Assembly (NCBI GenBank): GCA_964345975.1
Contig: CAYFSS010000003.1
Coordinates: 48,427 to 112,426, forward strand
Direction: 5' to 3'
DNA from: CAYFSS01 sp964345975
Lineage (GTDB): Bacteria; Bacillota; Clostridia; Saccharofermentanales; Fastidiosipilaceae
Length of the DNA stretch: 64,000 nt
Part shown: one piece after another, positions 18,986 to 28,400 of the stretch
How positions within the stretch are numbered: position 1 is the first letter of the stretch
Layout of the letters: every line of letters starts with the position of its first letter
Notes under the pieces: generated by a model
The model's database searches: none
Seen by the model: the letters and a program-made list of their open reading frames with translations, nothing else
What the model was told of the DNA's origin: nothing
Made by a program: the position numbers and the translations under genes

Positions 18986-20342
18986 TTTACGTGAAAACTA
19001 TCCGGTTTATTTGCTGAGCCTTGGGTGTTCTAAGAACTTGGTCGACGCTGAGTTCCTTTCCGGTTCTCTTGACAATGCAGGATACCCCTTAGTGAAGGAG
19101 CCTAAGGATGCTCGCATCATCATTGTCAATACCTGTGGTTTCATTCAATCTGCCAAAGAAGAAGCTATTGATGCCGTCCTGGAAATGGCAGATTACAAGG
19201 CGGACCACTGTGAACTGCTTGTCATGGCCGGTTGTTTGGCTGAAAGATACAGTGATGAGATTGTAAAGAGCCTGCCGGAGCTTGACCTCGTCGTCGGTGT
19301 TAAATCCTATTATGAAGTTCTTCATGCACTGGATGCCGCTCTCTTTGAAGCGGAATCGAAGAAAGTCTATAAATCTTCCGAGGCCAAGGATGCGTTAAAA
19401 CATTTGCGGGGGAAGAGGAATCCTTCAACCGATGTCTACGCCTACTTGAAAATTGCTGAAGGATGCTATCACAGCTGTGCATACTGTGCGATTCCGCTCA
19501 TCCGCGGCAAGCACATCTCACGCCCTATGGAAGATCTCATCGACGAAGCTAAGAGCCTGGTTGCCGGTGGATTTCAAGAACTCGTCACGGTGGCACAAGA
19601 CTTGTCTGCCTATGGTCTAGATCTCTATGGTGAAAGGAAGTTAAATGACCTGCTTCGGGAACTCCTAGCAATTCCCGGCCTTCGCAGGCTGCGCACACTG
19701 TATCTCTACTGCGATGCTATCAACGATGAGTTTATTGAACTCATGGCAAACCATCCTAATTTCATGCCGTACATCGACTTGCCAATCCAACATGCATCGA
19801 GTCGTATTCTCAAGAGAATGCGGCGACGCGAGACTCAAGAGATGTTGCGAGCAACATTTCAACGTCTGCGAGACGCCATTCCCAATGTAGCTCTGAGGAC
19901 CACGGTCATGCTTGGCTTTCCGGGTGAAACAGAAGAAGACTTTATGGAGCTTCTTAACTTTATTGAGGAAATCCGTTTCGACCATCTAGGTTGTTTCGTC
20001 TTTTCACCGGAAGAAGGGACTCTCGCTGCAACCTTCGAGGATCAGATTGATAGGGACGTGGCAGAAGATCGTTATCACCAAGTCATGGAGCTTCAACGGA
20101 GAATCTCGGAGGAGAAGCTGTCTGCCTTGGTGGGACAACAAGTCGAAGTGCTTCTGGAGGCTGTATCGGACGACGGACTCTATTATATCGGCCGCACCGA
20201 AAGACAAGCTCCGGAAGTTGATGGCTATGTAAATGTATTAGCACCCAATTATCCGCTCGAGATGGGTCAGCGCGTACTTGTTGAACTCCTTGAAGCAGAG
20301 TCTTACGATTTTATTGGACAGGAAATTACTGTGCTAGAATGA
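18975..20342 (+). CDS. rimO: ribosomal protein uS12 methylthiotransferase RimO
   Basis: Radical-SAM enzyme that methylthiolates an aspartate of ribosomal protein S12. An N-terminal UPF0004 domain with cysteines in 'LGCSKNLVDAE', 'NTCGFI' and 'AGCLAERY' holds one Fe-S cluster; the radical-SAM motif is 'CYHSCAYCAIPLIRG' (~residue 155); a C-terminal TRAM domain follows. 'SKNLVDAE' and 'GKHISRP' separate it from MiaB. ATG 18975 (455 residues) is preferred to GTG 18954, which lacks a ribosome-binding site. It overlaps recX by 11 bp. Confidence 0.96.
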   Translation: MTINLRENYPVYLLSLGCSKNLVDAEFLSGSLDNAGYPLVKEPKDARIIIVNTCGFIQSAKEEAIDAVLEMADYKADHCELLVMAGCLAERYSDEIVKSLPELDLVVGVKSYYEVLHALDAALFEAESKKVYKSSEAKDALKHLRGKRNPSTDVYAYLKIAEGCYHSCAYCAIPLIRGKHISRPMEDLIDEAKSLVAGGFQELVTVAQDLSAYGLDLYGERKLNDLLRELLAIPGLRRLRTLYLYCDAINDEFIELMANHPNFMPYIDLPIQHASSRILKRMRRRETQEMLRATFQRLRDAIPNVALRTTVMLGFPGETEEDFMELLNFIEEIRFDHLGCFVFSPEEGTLAATFEDQIDRDVAEDRYHQVMELQRRISEEKLSALVGQQVEVLLEAVSDDGLYYIGRTERQAPEVDGYVNVLAPNYPLEMGQRVLVELLEAESYDFIGQEITVLE

Positions 20343-20369
20343 GTTGAATTCACTGTTAGGGGGCGGCCG

Positions 20370-20984
20370 ATGCAGCGAGCGACCATCTTGAATACACCGA
20401 ATAAACTGAGTCTTCTGAGAATTTTGCTTTCGCCGATTATCTTGCTCTTTATGGTGCCTTTGCGCGGCATTGAGGGCTTAGCTCCTTGGAATGAATTTGT
20501 CGCCCAATGGGGCATTTTCATTGCAGCTGCACTCTTCATTTTTGCCAGCTATACGGACTATCTCGATGGTCACCTGGCTCGAAAGAATAGTCAAATCTCC
20601 GTCTTCGGACAGTTTATCGATCCTATCGGCGACAAATTATTAGTTCTTACCGTGTTCATTGCCTGGGTCGAGTTGGGACGGATCACTTCGTTTGTACCCG
20701 TCGTTGTTTTACTCCGAGAGTTTATGGTCACCGGTTTAAGACTCTTGGCGATGGGCAAGGGGAAAGTCATTGCAGCCAGTCCGTTTGGCAAAGCTAAAAC
20801 CGTCAGCCAATTCGTAGCTCTATATATCTTATTCGTTGAATACTTCTTGCTTCGTTTCTTCGATCTTGCAGTTTTACAAGATGTTGCCTTCTACGTATCA
20901 AATATCGCAATTTTTATCTCCGTTATCCTCACGCTATTGTCGGGCTTGGATTACATGATGAAGAACAAGGATGCTTTTTATTGA
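20370..20984 (+). CDS. pgsA: CDP-diacylglycerol-glycerol-3-phosphate 3-phosphatidyltransferase
   Basis: Membrane enzyme making phosphatidylglycerophosphate, the first committed step to phosphatidylglycerol and cardiolipin. The CDP-alcohol phosphotransferase motif is complete: 'DYLDGHLAR' followed after eight residues by 'GQFIDPIGDK' (residues ~57-82). N-terminal 'TPNKLSLLRILLSPIIL' is typical of PgsA. About six membrane helices, 204 residues. It starts 27 bp after rimO with a G-rich Shine-Dalgarno. The rimO-pgsA-(cinA)-recA linkage is common in Bacillota. Confidence 0.95.
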   Translation: MQRATILNTPNKLSLLRILLSPIILLFMVPLRGIEGLAPWNEFVAQWGIFIAAALFIFASYTDYLDGHLARKNSQISVFGQFIDPIGDKLLVLTVFIAWVELGRITSFVPVVVLLREFMVTGLRLLAMGKGKVIAASPFGKAKTVSQFVALYILFVEYFLLRFFDLAVLQDVAFYVSNIAIFISVILTLLSGLDYMMKNKDAFY

Positions 20985-21004
20985 AGACATGACGCTGGGT
21001 TCAC

Positions 21005-21034
21005 TTGACAGAGTCATGAAACCTACAGCAGAAT
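21005..21034 (+). promoter_or_regulatory. possible acpP promoter
   Basis: TTGACA (21005-21010), 18-bp spacer, CAGAAT (21029-21034), in the gap between pgsA and acpP. The -35 is consensus, the -10 is weak. Confidence 0.4.
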
Positions 21035-21133
21035 ACCGTATCGATCCGTGAGACGTGATAGAATAGTCCGCAACTTAGTAAAGACTAATAAGCTTATGAT
21101 GACCATGATGGTCAATATACTGGAGGTTTACTT

Positions 21134-21373
21134 ATGACGAATCAAGAAATTCTCGATCGTATGGCTGAGATCCTCGTTGATCAGCTTGGGGTTGATGAAG
21201 ACGAAGTGACAATGGATGCTAATTTCATTGAAGATCTCAATGCCGACTCGCTTGATATTGTCGAACTTGTGATGAATCTAGAACAAGAATTCGACCTTAT
21301 GATCCCCGATGAAGAAGCAGAGAATATCAGGACAGTCGGAGACGCTGTTAACTTCATCCAAGAGAATCTTTAA
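21134..21373 (+). CDS. acpP: acyl carrier protein
   Basis: Small acidic carrier of fatty-acyl chains. The 4'-phosphopantetheine site is Ser in 'LNADSLDIVEL' (~residue 38). 79 residues, four-helix ACP pattern, C-terminal 'VGDAVNFIQENL'. Start ATG has TGGAGG upstream. It stands as a single transcription unit between a possible promoter and a clear terminator; no fab genes are next to it. Confidence 0.97.
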   Translation: MTNQEILDRMAEILVDQLGVDEDEVTMDANFIEDLNADSLDIVELVMNLEQEFDLMIPDEEAENIRTVGDAVNFIQENL

Positions 21374-21399
21374 GCTACATTATTTAGATATTTGAGAAG

Positions 21400-21435
21400 C
21401 GCAAGACTGATCCATCGAGAGGTCTTGCGTTTTTT
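21400..21435 (+). terminator. terminator after acpP
   Basis: Stem CGCAAGAC/GTCTTGCG (21400-21407 with 21422-21429), then six T. It stands 27 bp beyond the acpP stop. Confidence 0.93.
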
Positions 21436-21499
21436 ATGCTTGACTGCGGTAAAATAGAGGATAGTTATAGGCTTACTCGTTACCTGTTGGAGGTGTACG

Positions 21500-23023
21500 A
21501 TGTCGAAAAAACTGCCTGACAAGAAAAACAAAGGCAATGTAAGTGATGACGGACTACAAGCGTTGGACGTTCACCGTGTAAGTTCAGTAGATGATTCTAC
21601 CGAGTCGGAGTTCTTGGAAGAAGATATGTCTGACGATGAAGCGTTCAAGCCTACGGATCGGGTTGAAATTAGAACCATTGAAGCGGACGAGGTTGCGGGA
21701 GCAAACGATGAGTCCGAATCTGAGATAGAGACTATAGATGAGCAAATCGATGAGTCCGACAACGGTCAGACCCTTGATGATGTTGAAGAACCTGATTCAT
21801 TAAGCGCCGTGAATATAGAATCTGCGATTGAGTCGAGTGAGGATTCTCTCTCAGCTATGACGCAAGAAGATGAAGAATCTGAGGGGATGACCACGATCGA
21901 ATCCACAGAAGTCATCTATCAGGAAGGTGATCAAGTCATCAAAGAGTCTGTGGACGTTGTCACTGTGGCATCGGTTGATGAAATACCGCAGGAAAGCGAA
22001 CAAGAGGATCTGACAGCATCCGATGATATAGGGGTTGTACACGACGCCGAGTATACGGAGAACGAAGAAGCCGTCTCTGAAGAAGAGGCCTCGGACATTG
22101 AAGATGATGTAGCAGAGGATGGGGTGCAAGTTATTGCAAAGTATCCCTATGGTCTTACATCAAAACCTCGCGTAACCGCGGGTCTTCGCAATGTTCTCTT
22201 AGTCTTATTTGTTCTTTGGATTGGGTTTGTGTTTGTAGCGCCCTTTATCTTACCCCAAGGCCTGGATACCCCCAACTTAGACCTCCTAACAGGTGAGCAT
22301 TTACTTGGCACTGACAGTGTCGGTAGAGACGTTTTGTCGACGACTTTGAAGGCGGGTAGGACTTCGCTGATTTATGCTCTAATCCCGACCCTTATCGGTT
22401 TGTTTGGAATTCTTTTGACTTATAGGAATTGGAGTGATCCATCTTCCACATATTCAAGAGCCTACCTCATGCGCCCAATGCCATTCACGGTTATTAGCAT
22501 CATCGCCTCATTTGCAATGGGCTTATTCTTGCCTCGCACATGGGTTTATTTCATCATCGTAGCTTTCTTATCACTTGTCTTGTGGTTGCGTGAGGCATTT
22601 GCTGTTGCTCATTATATAAAAGCCTATAGACAGGCTCGTCCTAATCAATTTAGTTACTATTTGGGAGCTCGAGAGTTAGATAACATTCGCTATACCTATG
22701 GGCAAGAAGTGCGTGCAGCTTTCTTAAACGGAGTTCTCAATGTCTTCTTAAGGGCTTATCTCATCATTAGTGTTTTACCCTTTACCGATAACAGTCTATC
22801 GGTGCCACAGCGTGCGGATTGGGCCAGTCATATCATCTTGCCTCTGCGACAAGGGGTAAGCATCTTAGATCCAAATGTGCTGCCACATTTTATTGGTTGG
22901 GCGATACCATTGGTTTTGGTCATTCTTATCATTCTCCTAAATCTCAGAGTAGCTAGGCGACAGAAGGTTCTATCGACCATGCGAATGCGAGCTAATCACT
23001 GGCGCGCCGGAGATGAGGTCTAA
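21500..23023 (+). CDS. DppC/OppC-like permease-domain protein with acidic N-terminus, probably not a normal transporter subunit
   Basis: 507 residues. Residues 1-~225 are hydrophilic and strongly acidic (Glu/Asp/Ser) with no recognised domain. From ~230 there is a membrane helix, then 'HLLGTDSVGRDVLS' (~residue 270), the signature of DppC/OppC permeases, and about five helices. The coupling loop that should read EAA-x3-G is degenerate ('YYLGARELDNIRYTYGQEV'), and the C-terminus ends 'RVARRQ' instead of 'DPR'. GGAGGTG stands before the ATG. It touches the next gene with no gap (stop TAA then ATG). No partner permease or binding protein is adjacent. A diverged, perhaps regulatory or structural, relative is inferred. 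Confidence 0.75.
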   Translation: MSKKLPDKKNKGNVSDDGLQALDVHRVSSVDDSTESEFLEEDMSDDEAFKPTDRVEIRTIEADEVAGANDESESEIETIDEQIDESDNGQTLDDVEEPDSLSAVNIESAIESSEDSLSAMTQEDEESEGMTTIESTEVIYQEGDQVIKESVDVVTVASVDEIPQESEQEDLTASDDIGVVHDAEYTENEEAVSEEEASDIEDDVAEDGVQVIAKYPYGLTSKPRVTAGLRNVLLVLFVLWIGFVFVAPFILPQGLDTPNLDLLTGEHLLGTDSVGRDVLSTTLKAGRTSLIYALIPTLIGLFGILLTYRNWSDPSSTYSRAYLMRPMPFTVISIIASFAMGLFLPRTWVYFIIVAFLSLVLWLREAFAVAHYIKAYRQARPNQFSYYLGARELDNIRYTYGQEVRAAFLNGVLNVFLRAYLIISVLPFTDNSLSVPQRADWASHIILPLRQGVSILDPNVLPHFIGWAIPLVLVILIILLNLRVARRQKVLSTMRMRANHWRAGDEV

Positions 23024-24559
23024 ATGGCAAAATTTAAGTATGAGGATTTCATTCTTCGATTTACCAATCTAAAGTATGAGTCACATGACCCTGACGTTAC
23101 CGGATTAGCGGATTTCTTTTTAGGCATTCGCTACGGTGAGTCTTTAGGCCTAACGTCGGAAACCAATTCCGGCAGTGATACAGTCCGTGACATGCTCTTT
23201 GGCACTATAAAAGCCGACCAAGGACAGATCATGTACTACGGGCGCAGCATCGATGAAGTTGCTCCCATTTATATGCGTGAGAATTACCGTAATTTGCGTC
23301 GTGAACGCAACCGCTTAGGTCGTATTCAGGAAAAAAGAAACCGGTTGGAAGCAGAATTGCAGGCGGCCGGGAATAATGTAAGCGATGATCTCCGGCAAGC
23401 CGTGGAAAATGCCAGAGGGGCTTTTTTAGCACAATATTTCAATTTTGTGCAATTGCAAGGTGGCTTTGTTCAACTCGATGAACCCGATATTTTAGCGCCT
23501 TATTACAGCAAACGATACGACTTAGCCCTCGAATATAGGGACGTCGTAGCTGAGATTGAAGAGGCGGACGCGCTCTATCGAGATCTCCAAGCCGAGCGAA
23601 CGGAGCAAGAGGATAATCCGCGCTTGGATCAGCGTATGTTTGAATTATCCGAGGAAATGGATGAACTGCAATCTGAGCTTGTCGAGATCCAGTGGGAGCT
23701 TGAGGAAATCCTGGGCCTTATTCATAGCTGGAAGGAGCCATATCTTCATTCAGAAGAATTCTTGCGTCATGAACGTGAACTCGATGAGTCGATAAGTTTA
23801 TTTCGTTTGACGCATGAAGAAAGAAGACATCTTTTCAGAGATCTACAGTATGTGCCTTCTTTCAGCCCCGATTTGTTTGACCCGGATCAGACCTTCGAAG
23901 AAGTACTTCAGGCCGGTTTGGTTTATCAAGGCCTGTTCAAAGCAGGGAAAGCATCGACTAAAGCGTATTTGCAGCAGATCCTTCAGATGCTCGATATGAA
24001 GGCTGAAGACTTGCAAAGACCTATAACGACTGCAACGAATTATGAAGCTTTCCGTTTATTGCTTGGGAGAAGTTTAGCCCTTCACCCGAAGCTCATTTAT
24101 CTCGATGAACCGCTTCGTCATCTTTCGGAAGCCGATCGGGAAGCTGCCTATGAATTAATTTTGGATCTTAGAGAAAATCGTGATTTGACCTTAATCATTG
24201 CTTCACAAGATGTGAAGACGCTTGCCGTCCTTACGGATCGTTGCGCTGTGCTATGCGAAGGGCATCTTGTAGAGCTCTACAATACTCAATCGCTCATTGC
24301 GGCACCCTTTCATCCTTATACCGCTGCGCTGCTTGCCTCACACCCTGAGATGAACGGTCAAGAAGCGTGGACGAAGTTCCGTTTGAAGACCGATGAGGGT
24401 GACGGTTTGGATTTCCTATCGGAGGCTTGTCCTTTCAGTCCTCGCTGCCTCTATAGAGGGGAACTTTGTGTGCGAAATCCAGAACTCACGATGGCCGGGA
24501 GCGGTCATTTCTATGCCTGCCATTACCCGCTGTATGGACAAGGCCCGCAACGCGTCTAG
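23024..24559 (+). CDS. pseudo-ATPase related to DppD/OppF with coiled-coil insert
   Basis: 511 residues that align over their ends with peptide-transporter ATPases. The Walker A position reads 'TSETNSGSDT' (residues 44-53): the catalytic Lys is Ser. The signature SGGQ position reads 'TNYEA' (~339-343), and the H-loop His is Gln ('ASQD', 393-396). Only Walker B 'LIYLDEP' (357-363) survives. A ~200-residue charged, helix-rich insert (~75-275, coiled-coil-like) replaces the normal Q-loop region. The C-terminal oligopeptide domain is kept, with 'HPYTAALL' and four Cys (469, 475, 482, 499) spaced as in DppD/OppF. Both flanking motifs prove ancestry; ATP hydrolysis looks impossible. Confidence 0.8.
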   Translation: MAKFKYEDFILRFTNLKYESHDPDVTGLADFFLGIRYGESLGLTSETNSGSDTVRDMLFGTIKADQGQIMYYGRSIDEVAPIYMRENYRNLRRERNRLGRIQEKRNRLEAELQAAGNNVSDDLRQAVENARGAFLAQYFNFVQLQGGFVQLDEPDILAPYYSKRYDLALEYRDVVAEIEEADALYRDLQAERTEQEDNPRLDQRMFELSEEMDELQSELVEIQWELEEILGLIHSWKEPYLHSEEFLRHERELDESISLFRLTHEERRHLFRDLQYVPSFSPDLFDPDQTFEEVLQAGLVYQGLFKAGKASTKAYLQQILQMLDMKAEDLQRPITTATNYEAFRLLLGRSLALHPKLIYLDEPLRHLSEADREAAYELILDLRENRDLTLIIASQDVKTLAVLTDRCAVLCEGHLVELYNTQSLIAAPFHPYTAALLASHPEMNGQEAWTKFRLKTDEGDGLDFLSEACPFSPRCLYRGELCVRNPELTMAGSGHFYACHYPLYGQGPQRV

Positions 24560-24662
24560 GGTTTAATACGCATCTATATTGTGTTTCACTTGGCTTAGGC
24601 GAGTGGAATATAGTTATTTTGCGCTCTTGTGATATGTTGATCATGAAGTCATTGGAATTTCG

Positions 24663-24711
24663 GTCTGACGTCGTCTGACGCTTGTTTGCTTTAGTATGAC
24701 TTCGTCTGATG
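24663..24711 (+). repeat. short direct repeats GTCTGACG
   Basis: GTCTGACG occurs at 24663-24670 and 24673-24680, with a one-mismatch copy GTCTGATG at 24704-24711, all in the 209-bp gap between the pseudo-ATPase gene and rnc. They could be a protein-binding site. The rest of the gap shows no gene. Confidence 0.4.
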
Positions 24712-24768
24712 GTAACCCTCCTGCCTTATCTGCTTATTAGTTTATTGATACCCAAGAAAGGTGAATTG

Positions 24769-25497
24769 ATGCAAAGAACGTTGCCCGAACAAATCCTGGC
24801 ACCTCATTATGTCTTTCGTGATCTGTCGTTACTGCAAGAAGCACTGACGCATAGTTCTTGGGCTAATGAACACCCGCCGACCCGTGACAATGAACGCTTG
24901 GAATTTTTGGGGGACGCCATTCTACAATTTCTTGCAACGGAAGCGCTTTATCTTGCTGATAATCAATCTTCTGAAGGGCAAATGACAAGCCTCCGACAAC
25001 TGATTGTGCGTGAAGAAGCTTTAGCTGCGGCAGCGGTGCGCTTGAATCTCGGCTCTCATCTATACCTTGGTCAAGGTGAAATTGCCGGAGGAGGCTCGGC
25101 TAAGAGTTCTAATCTTGCAGATGCTTTTGAAGCCTTGCTTGCAGCGGTGTTTCTCGATGCGGAGACAGCAGATGGAGCAGGTTTAGCTGCGGCTCGCCTG
25201 ATCGCAAAACTTAGCTTAAAGCAAACCCTGGATGATGCTAGAGCAGGGAAGATTGTTGCAAATTACAAATCTCAGTTTCTCGAATGGGTTCAAGAATTTC
25301 CTGACCGCAAACCTGTCACGTATAAGCTCGTTAAGCGAGAAGGTCCGGCGCATGAACCGATCTTCCATATGGTTCTTGAGATTGGGGACTATGTTGTAGC
25401 AAGGGCTCAGGCTTCGAGCAAGAAGCAAGCAGAACAAGCATTGAGTGAAATTGCTTGGAAGAAGCGAGCCGAGCTTGAGGAGGTTATCAAAGCGTGA
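24769..25497 (+). CDS. rnc: ribonuclease III
   Basis: Double-strand-specific RNase for rRNA and mRNA processing. Catalytic signature 'NERLEFLGDAIL' (~residues 40-51) and second acidic site 'DAFEALLAAVFLD' (~residues 116-128), followed by a double-stranded RNA-binding domain (~170-240). ATG 24769 is chosen for AAAGGTGA just upstream; the longer reading from 24709 adds a hydrophobic stretch not found in the family. 242 residues. The stop overlaps the smc start by 4 bp. Confidence 0.95.
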   Translation: MQRTLPEQILAPHYVFRDLSLLQEALTHSSWANEHPPTRDNERLEFLGDAILQFLATEALYLADNQSSEGQMTSLRQLIVREEALAAAAVRLNLGSHLYLGQGEIAGGGSAKSSNLADAFEALLAAVFLDAETADGAGLAAARLIAKLSLKQTLDDARAGKIVANYKSQFLEWVQEFPDRKPVTYKLVKREGPAHEPIFHMVLEIGDYVVARAQASSKKQAEQALSEIAWKKRAELEEVIKA

Positions 25498-28400
25498 GAC
25501 TTGTATCGCTGGAGCTACAAGGGTTTAAATCCTTCGCCGATCGTTTAAAACTGGATTTTCACTCAGGGATCACGGGGATCGTGGGTCCTAATGGGTCGGG
25601 TAAATCCAATATCTCCGACGCTATCCGCTGGGTTCTGGGTGAGCAAAGTGCCAAGACTCTACGTGGCGGTAAGATGGAGGATGTCATCTTCTCGGGCACT
25701 GCCATGCGACGAGCGTTGAGTTATGCAGAAGTCATCCTCACATTGGATAACTCGGATGGCAGTATCAATACTCCCTTTGAAATGATAGAAGTTCGCCGCA
25801 GGCTCTACCGCTCCGGAGAAAGTGAGTATCTACTCAATAAGAAGAAGTGTCGCCTCAGAGACATCGCTGAGTTGTTCATGGATTCAGGTCTTGCTCGTGA
25901 CGGTTATAGCATCGTAGGACAAGGGCGCGTCGACGAGATTCTTAGTCACCGTTCAGAAGATAGGCGCGAAATCTTTGATGAAGCCGGCGGCATTACAAAA
26001 TACAGAGCAAGACGTAGCGAAGCGCTGCGAAAACTTGAGACGGTTGAACAGAATATTTTGCGGATCGAAGATATTCGACTGGAAATTGAGAGACGGAGGA
26101 AACCGCTCAGTAAGCAGGCGGAAGCAGCTCAAAGATACTTGGATTTAGACCGAGAATTTAGATCGCTCGACTTGGCTCGCTTGACTCATGAGGTTAAGCG
26201 ACTGAAAGAAGAACAATCAGAGCTGACGATGGTCCTTGAGAACGCTAGGGCTGAGCTCTCCAAGAAGACAAGGGAGCGGGATGCTTTTTTGTTACAAAAT
26301 GAAGAAGCTGAAGCGAAGCTTCAAACTCTGAGGAATCGAGCTAAAGAGAAAGAACTAGAGTATCGTGAGGCAGACGATGCACTCCGTGCGATCCAAAGAC
26401 AAGCCGATCGTATGGAGCAAGAGGAAGCTGAAGCAAAACGTTTCCTGACCGACCGTGAACGTCGGGTCGAAGAAGATATAGCCCTTGCAAAGCGTTTCGA
26501 TCAAGAGATTGAAGTCCTTGAGAAAGAGGTTCTTGCTAAGACACAAGACCATTCGAAGGCTCATGGATTAACGGTTAAATCTCGTGAAGCTTACTCCAAA
26601 GGTCAGGCAAATCTAAATGAAGAGCAAGGTAAATTATCAGCGATAGAGCAAGAGCTTCAAGCAGAACGATTGCGTCGTCTTGATTATCAAATTGAAGCGC
26701 AGGATAGAAGTTCCAAACTTCACCTATCCAAGAACTTAGCGGAGCAGGAAGAACGCTTACTGGAACGCGCCGAAGAAATTCTAGACGAGAGAGAAGAAGA
26801 GCTTCGCAAGAGCCAAGGGGATATTGAACGCGTGCTAAAGAAGAAGCAGGAAGCAGAGGAACAACTCGTGGCTTACAAAACTGCTTATGAGACTTCTGCC
26901 CAAGCGCTTGAGATGGCTCGCAACAAGTTAAGAGAAGCTCGTGAATCCGAGGATGTGTTACAAAGAAGAATTCGCAACCTTGAACATATGATTGAAGGTC
27001 ACGAGGGATATCAGAATTCTGTCCGTCGTCTCATGAAGGATTTGCCCCAAATCCATCGTGTGGTGGCTTCTGATGTATTAGGTCCCTTTGGTTCGCTTAT
27101 AACCGTCTCTAAAGAATTGCAACCGGCGATCGATCAAGCGCTGGGAGCCGCAATTCAGAATCTTGTGGTTACGGATGAGCAGGTAGCGAATGTGCTCATC
27201 AAGTACCTAAGACAACAAGGGATCGGCCGAGCAGTTTTCTTGCCGCTGGCTCAACTAAGAGTTAATCCCCTGAGAACATCGGATATAAGAGATCTGCGTG
27301 GTCCCGGTTTCTTAGGTATAGCATCGGAACTGGTTGAGTACATTGATCTAGCCAAACCTGCCATAGATTATCGCTTAGGACGTACGCTTGTCGCTAGGAC
27401 GTTGGATGATGCTTTGGACCTTCATCGGCAGAGTCATCGTCGCTTTCAGTGGGTTACCTTAGACGGCGACAGCATTTATCCCGGAGGCGCAATCTCAGGC
27501 GGACAAGCCCAGCGCCGTAGTCAGGGCTTAGGAATTCTGGAGCGACAAGGCGATCTTCAGGCGGCTCTTCTGGAAAGAGATATGCTCGTTCACACGATCG
27601 AGCAGTTCACCCATGAATTTGAGCTTATCAAGACAGAAGAACGTAGATCTTCCAAACAATTGTTGGAACTCGAAGAAGTCTTGGAGCAGTGTTTGCAGGA
27701 CGAAAGAGTCTTGCGTGAGAGTGTGAAGCATATTGAAGGTTCTCTTCGTGATGCACAGAAGGAACGAGATCACCACGCCAAAGCCTTGATCGACTTTCGG
27801 CAATCTATTGAAGCGGAAGAAGCTAACTTGGCACACAGTAATTCGGCCAAACCGGATGAAGCTCGCGAAGAAGTGCTTCAATCAAGACGTGAAGAGCTTG
27901 CTTCGTTCGTTCAAGATCTGCAAATCGAAGTAGAGGCTTTGCGTGAAACAAGACATGCAGCAGAAGTCGATGAACACCGCTTGCATGAAGCTTTGCAAGC
28001 AGATAAACGTCTCTTGGAACGTTATCTTGAAGATCGTCGCACCCGGGCGGCAAGACAAGCGCTGGAATCAGCGGAAGCAGATAACTACCGTTTGCATTTG
28101 GTGAAATTACAAGAAGAGGCAAAGACCATCCAAAGTAAACTGCGTGAACTCCAAGATCAAAGCGATATCAAGCAAGAAGAGCGAGACGAAGCGCAGACCC
28201 TCGTTGCAGAAGCTGAGAGCTCGATGCAGGGATTCTTGAAGAAGCTTACGGTAATAGGAGAAGAACGTGAGCTCTTGCAGCGCGAGCAGCTCCGTTTGGA
28301 TCACAGGCTGGAACGACTGCTTTCACGGCTCGATGATGCCTTGAATCAACTGTGGGAGAATTACGAAGTGACCTATGATGATCATCCAAAGATCACAGTC

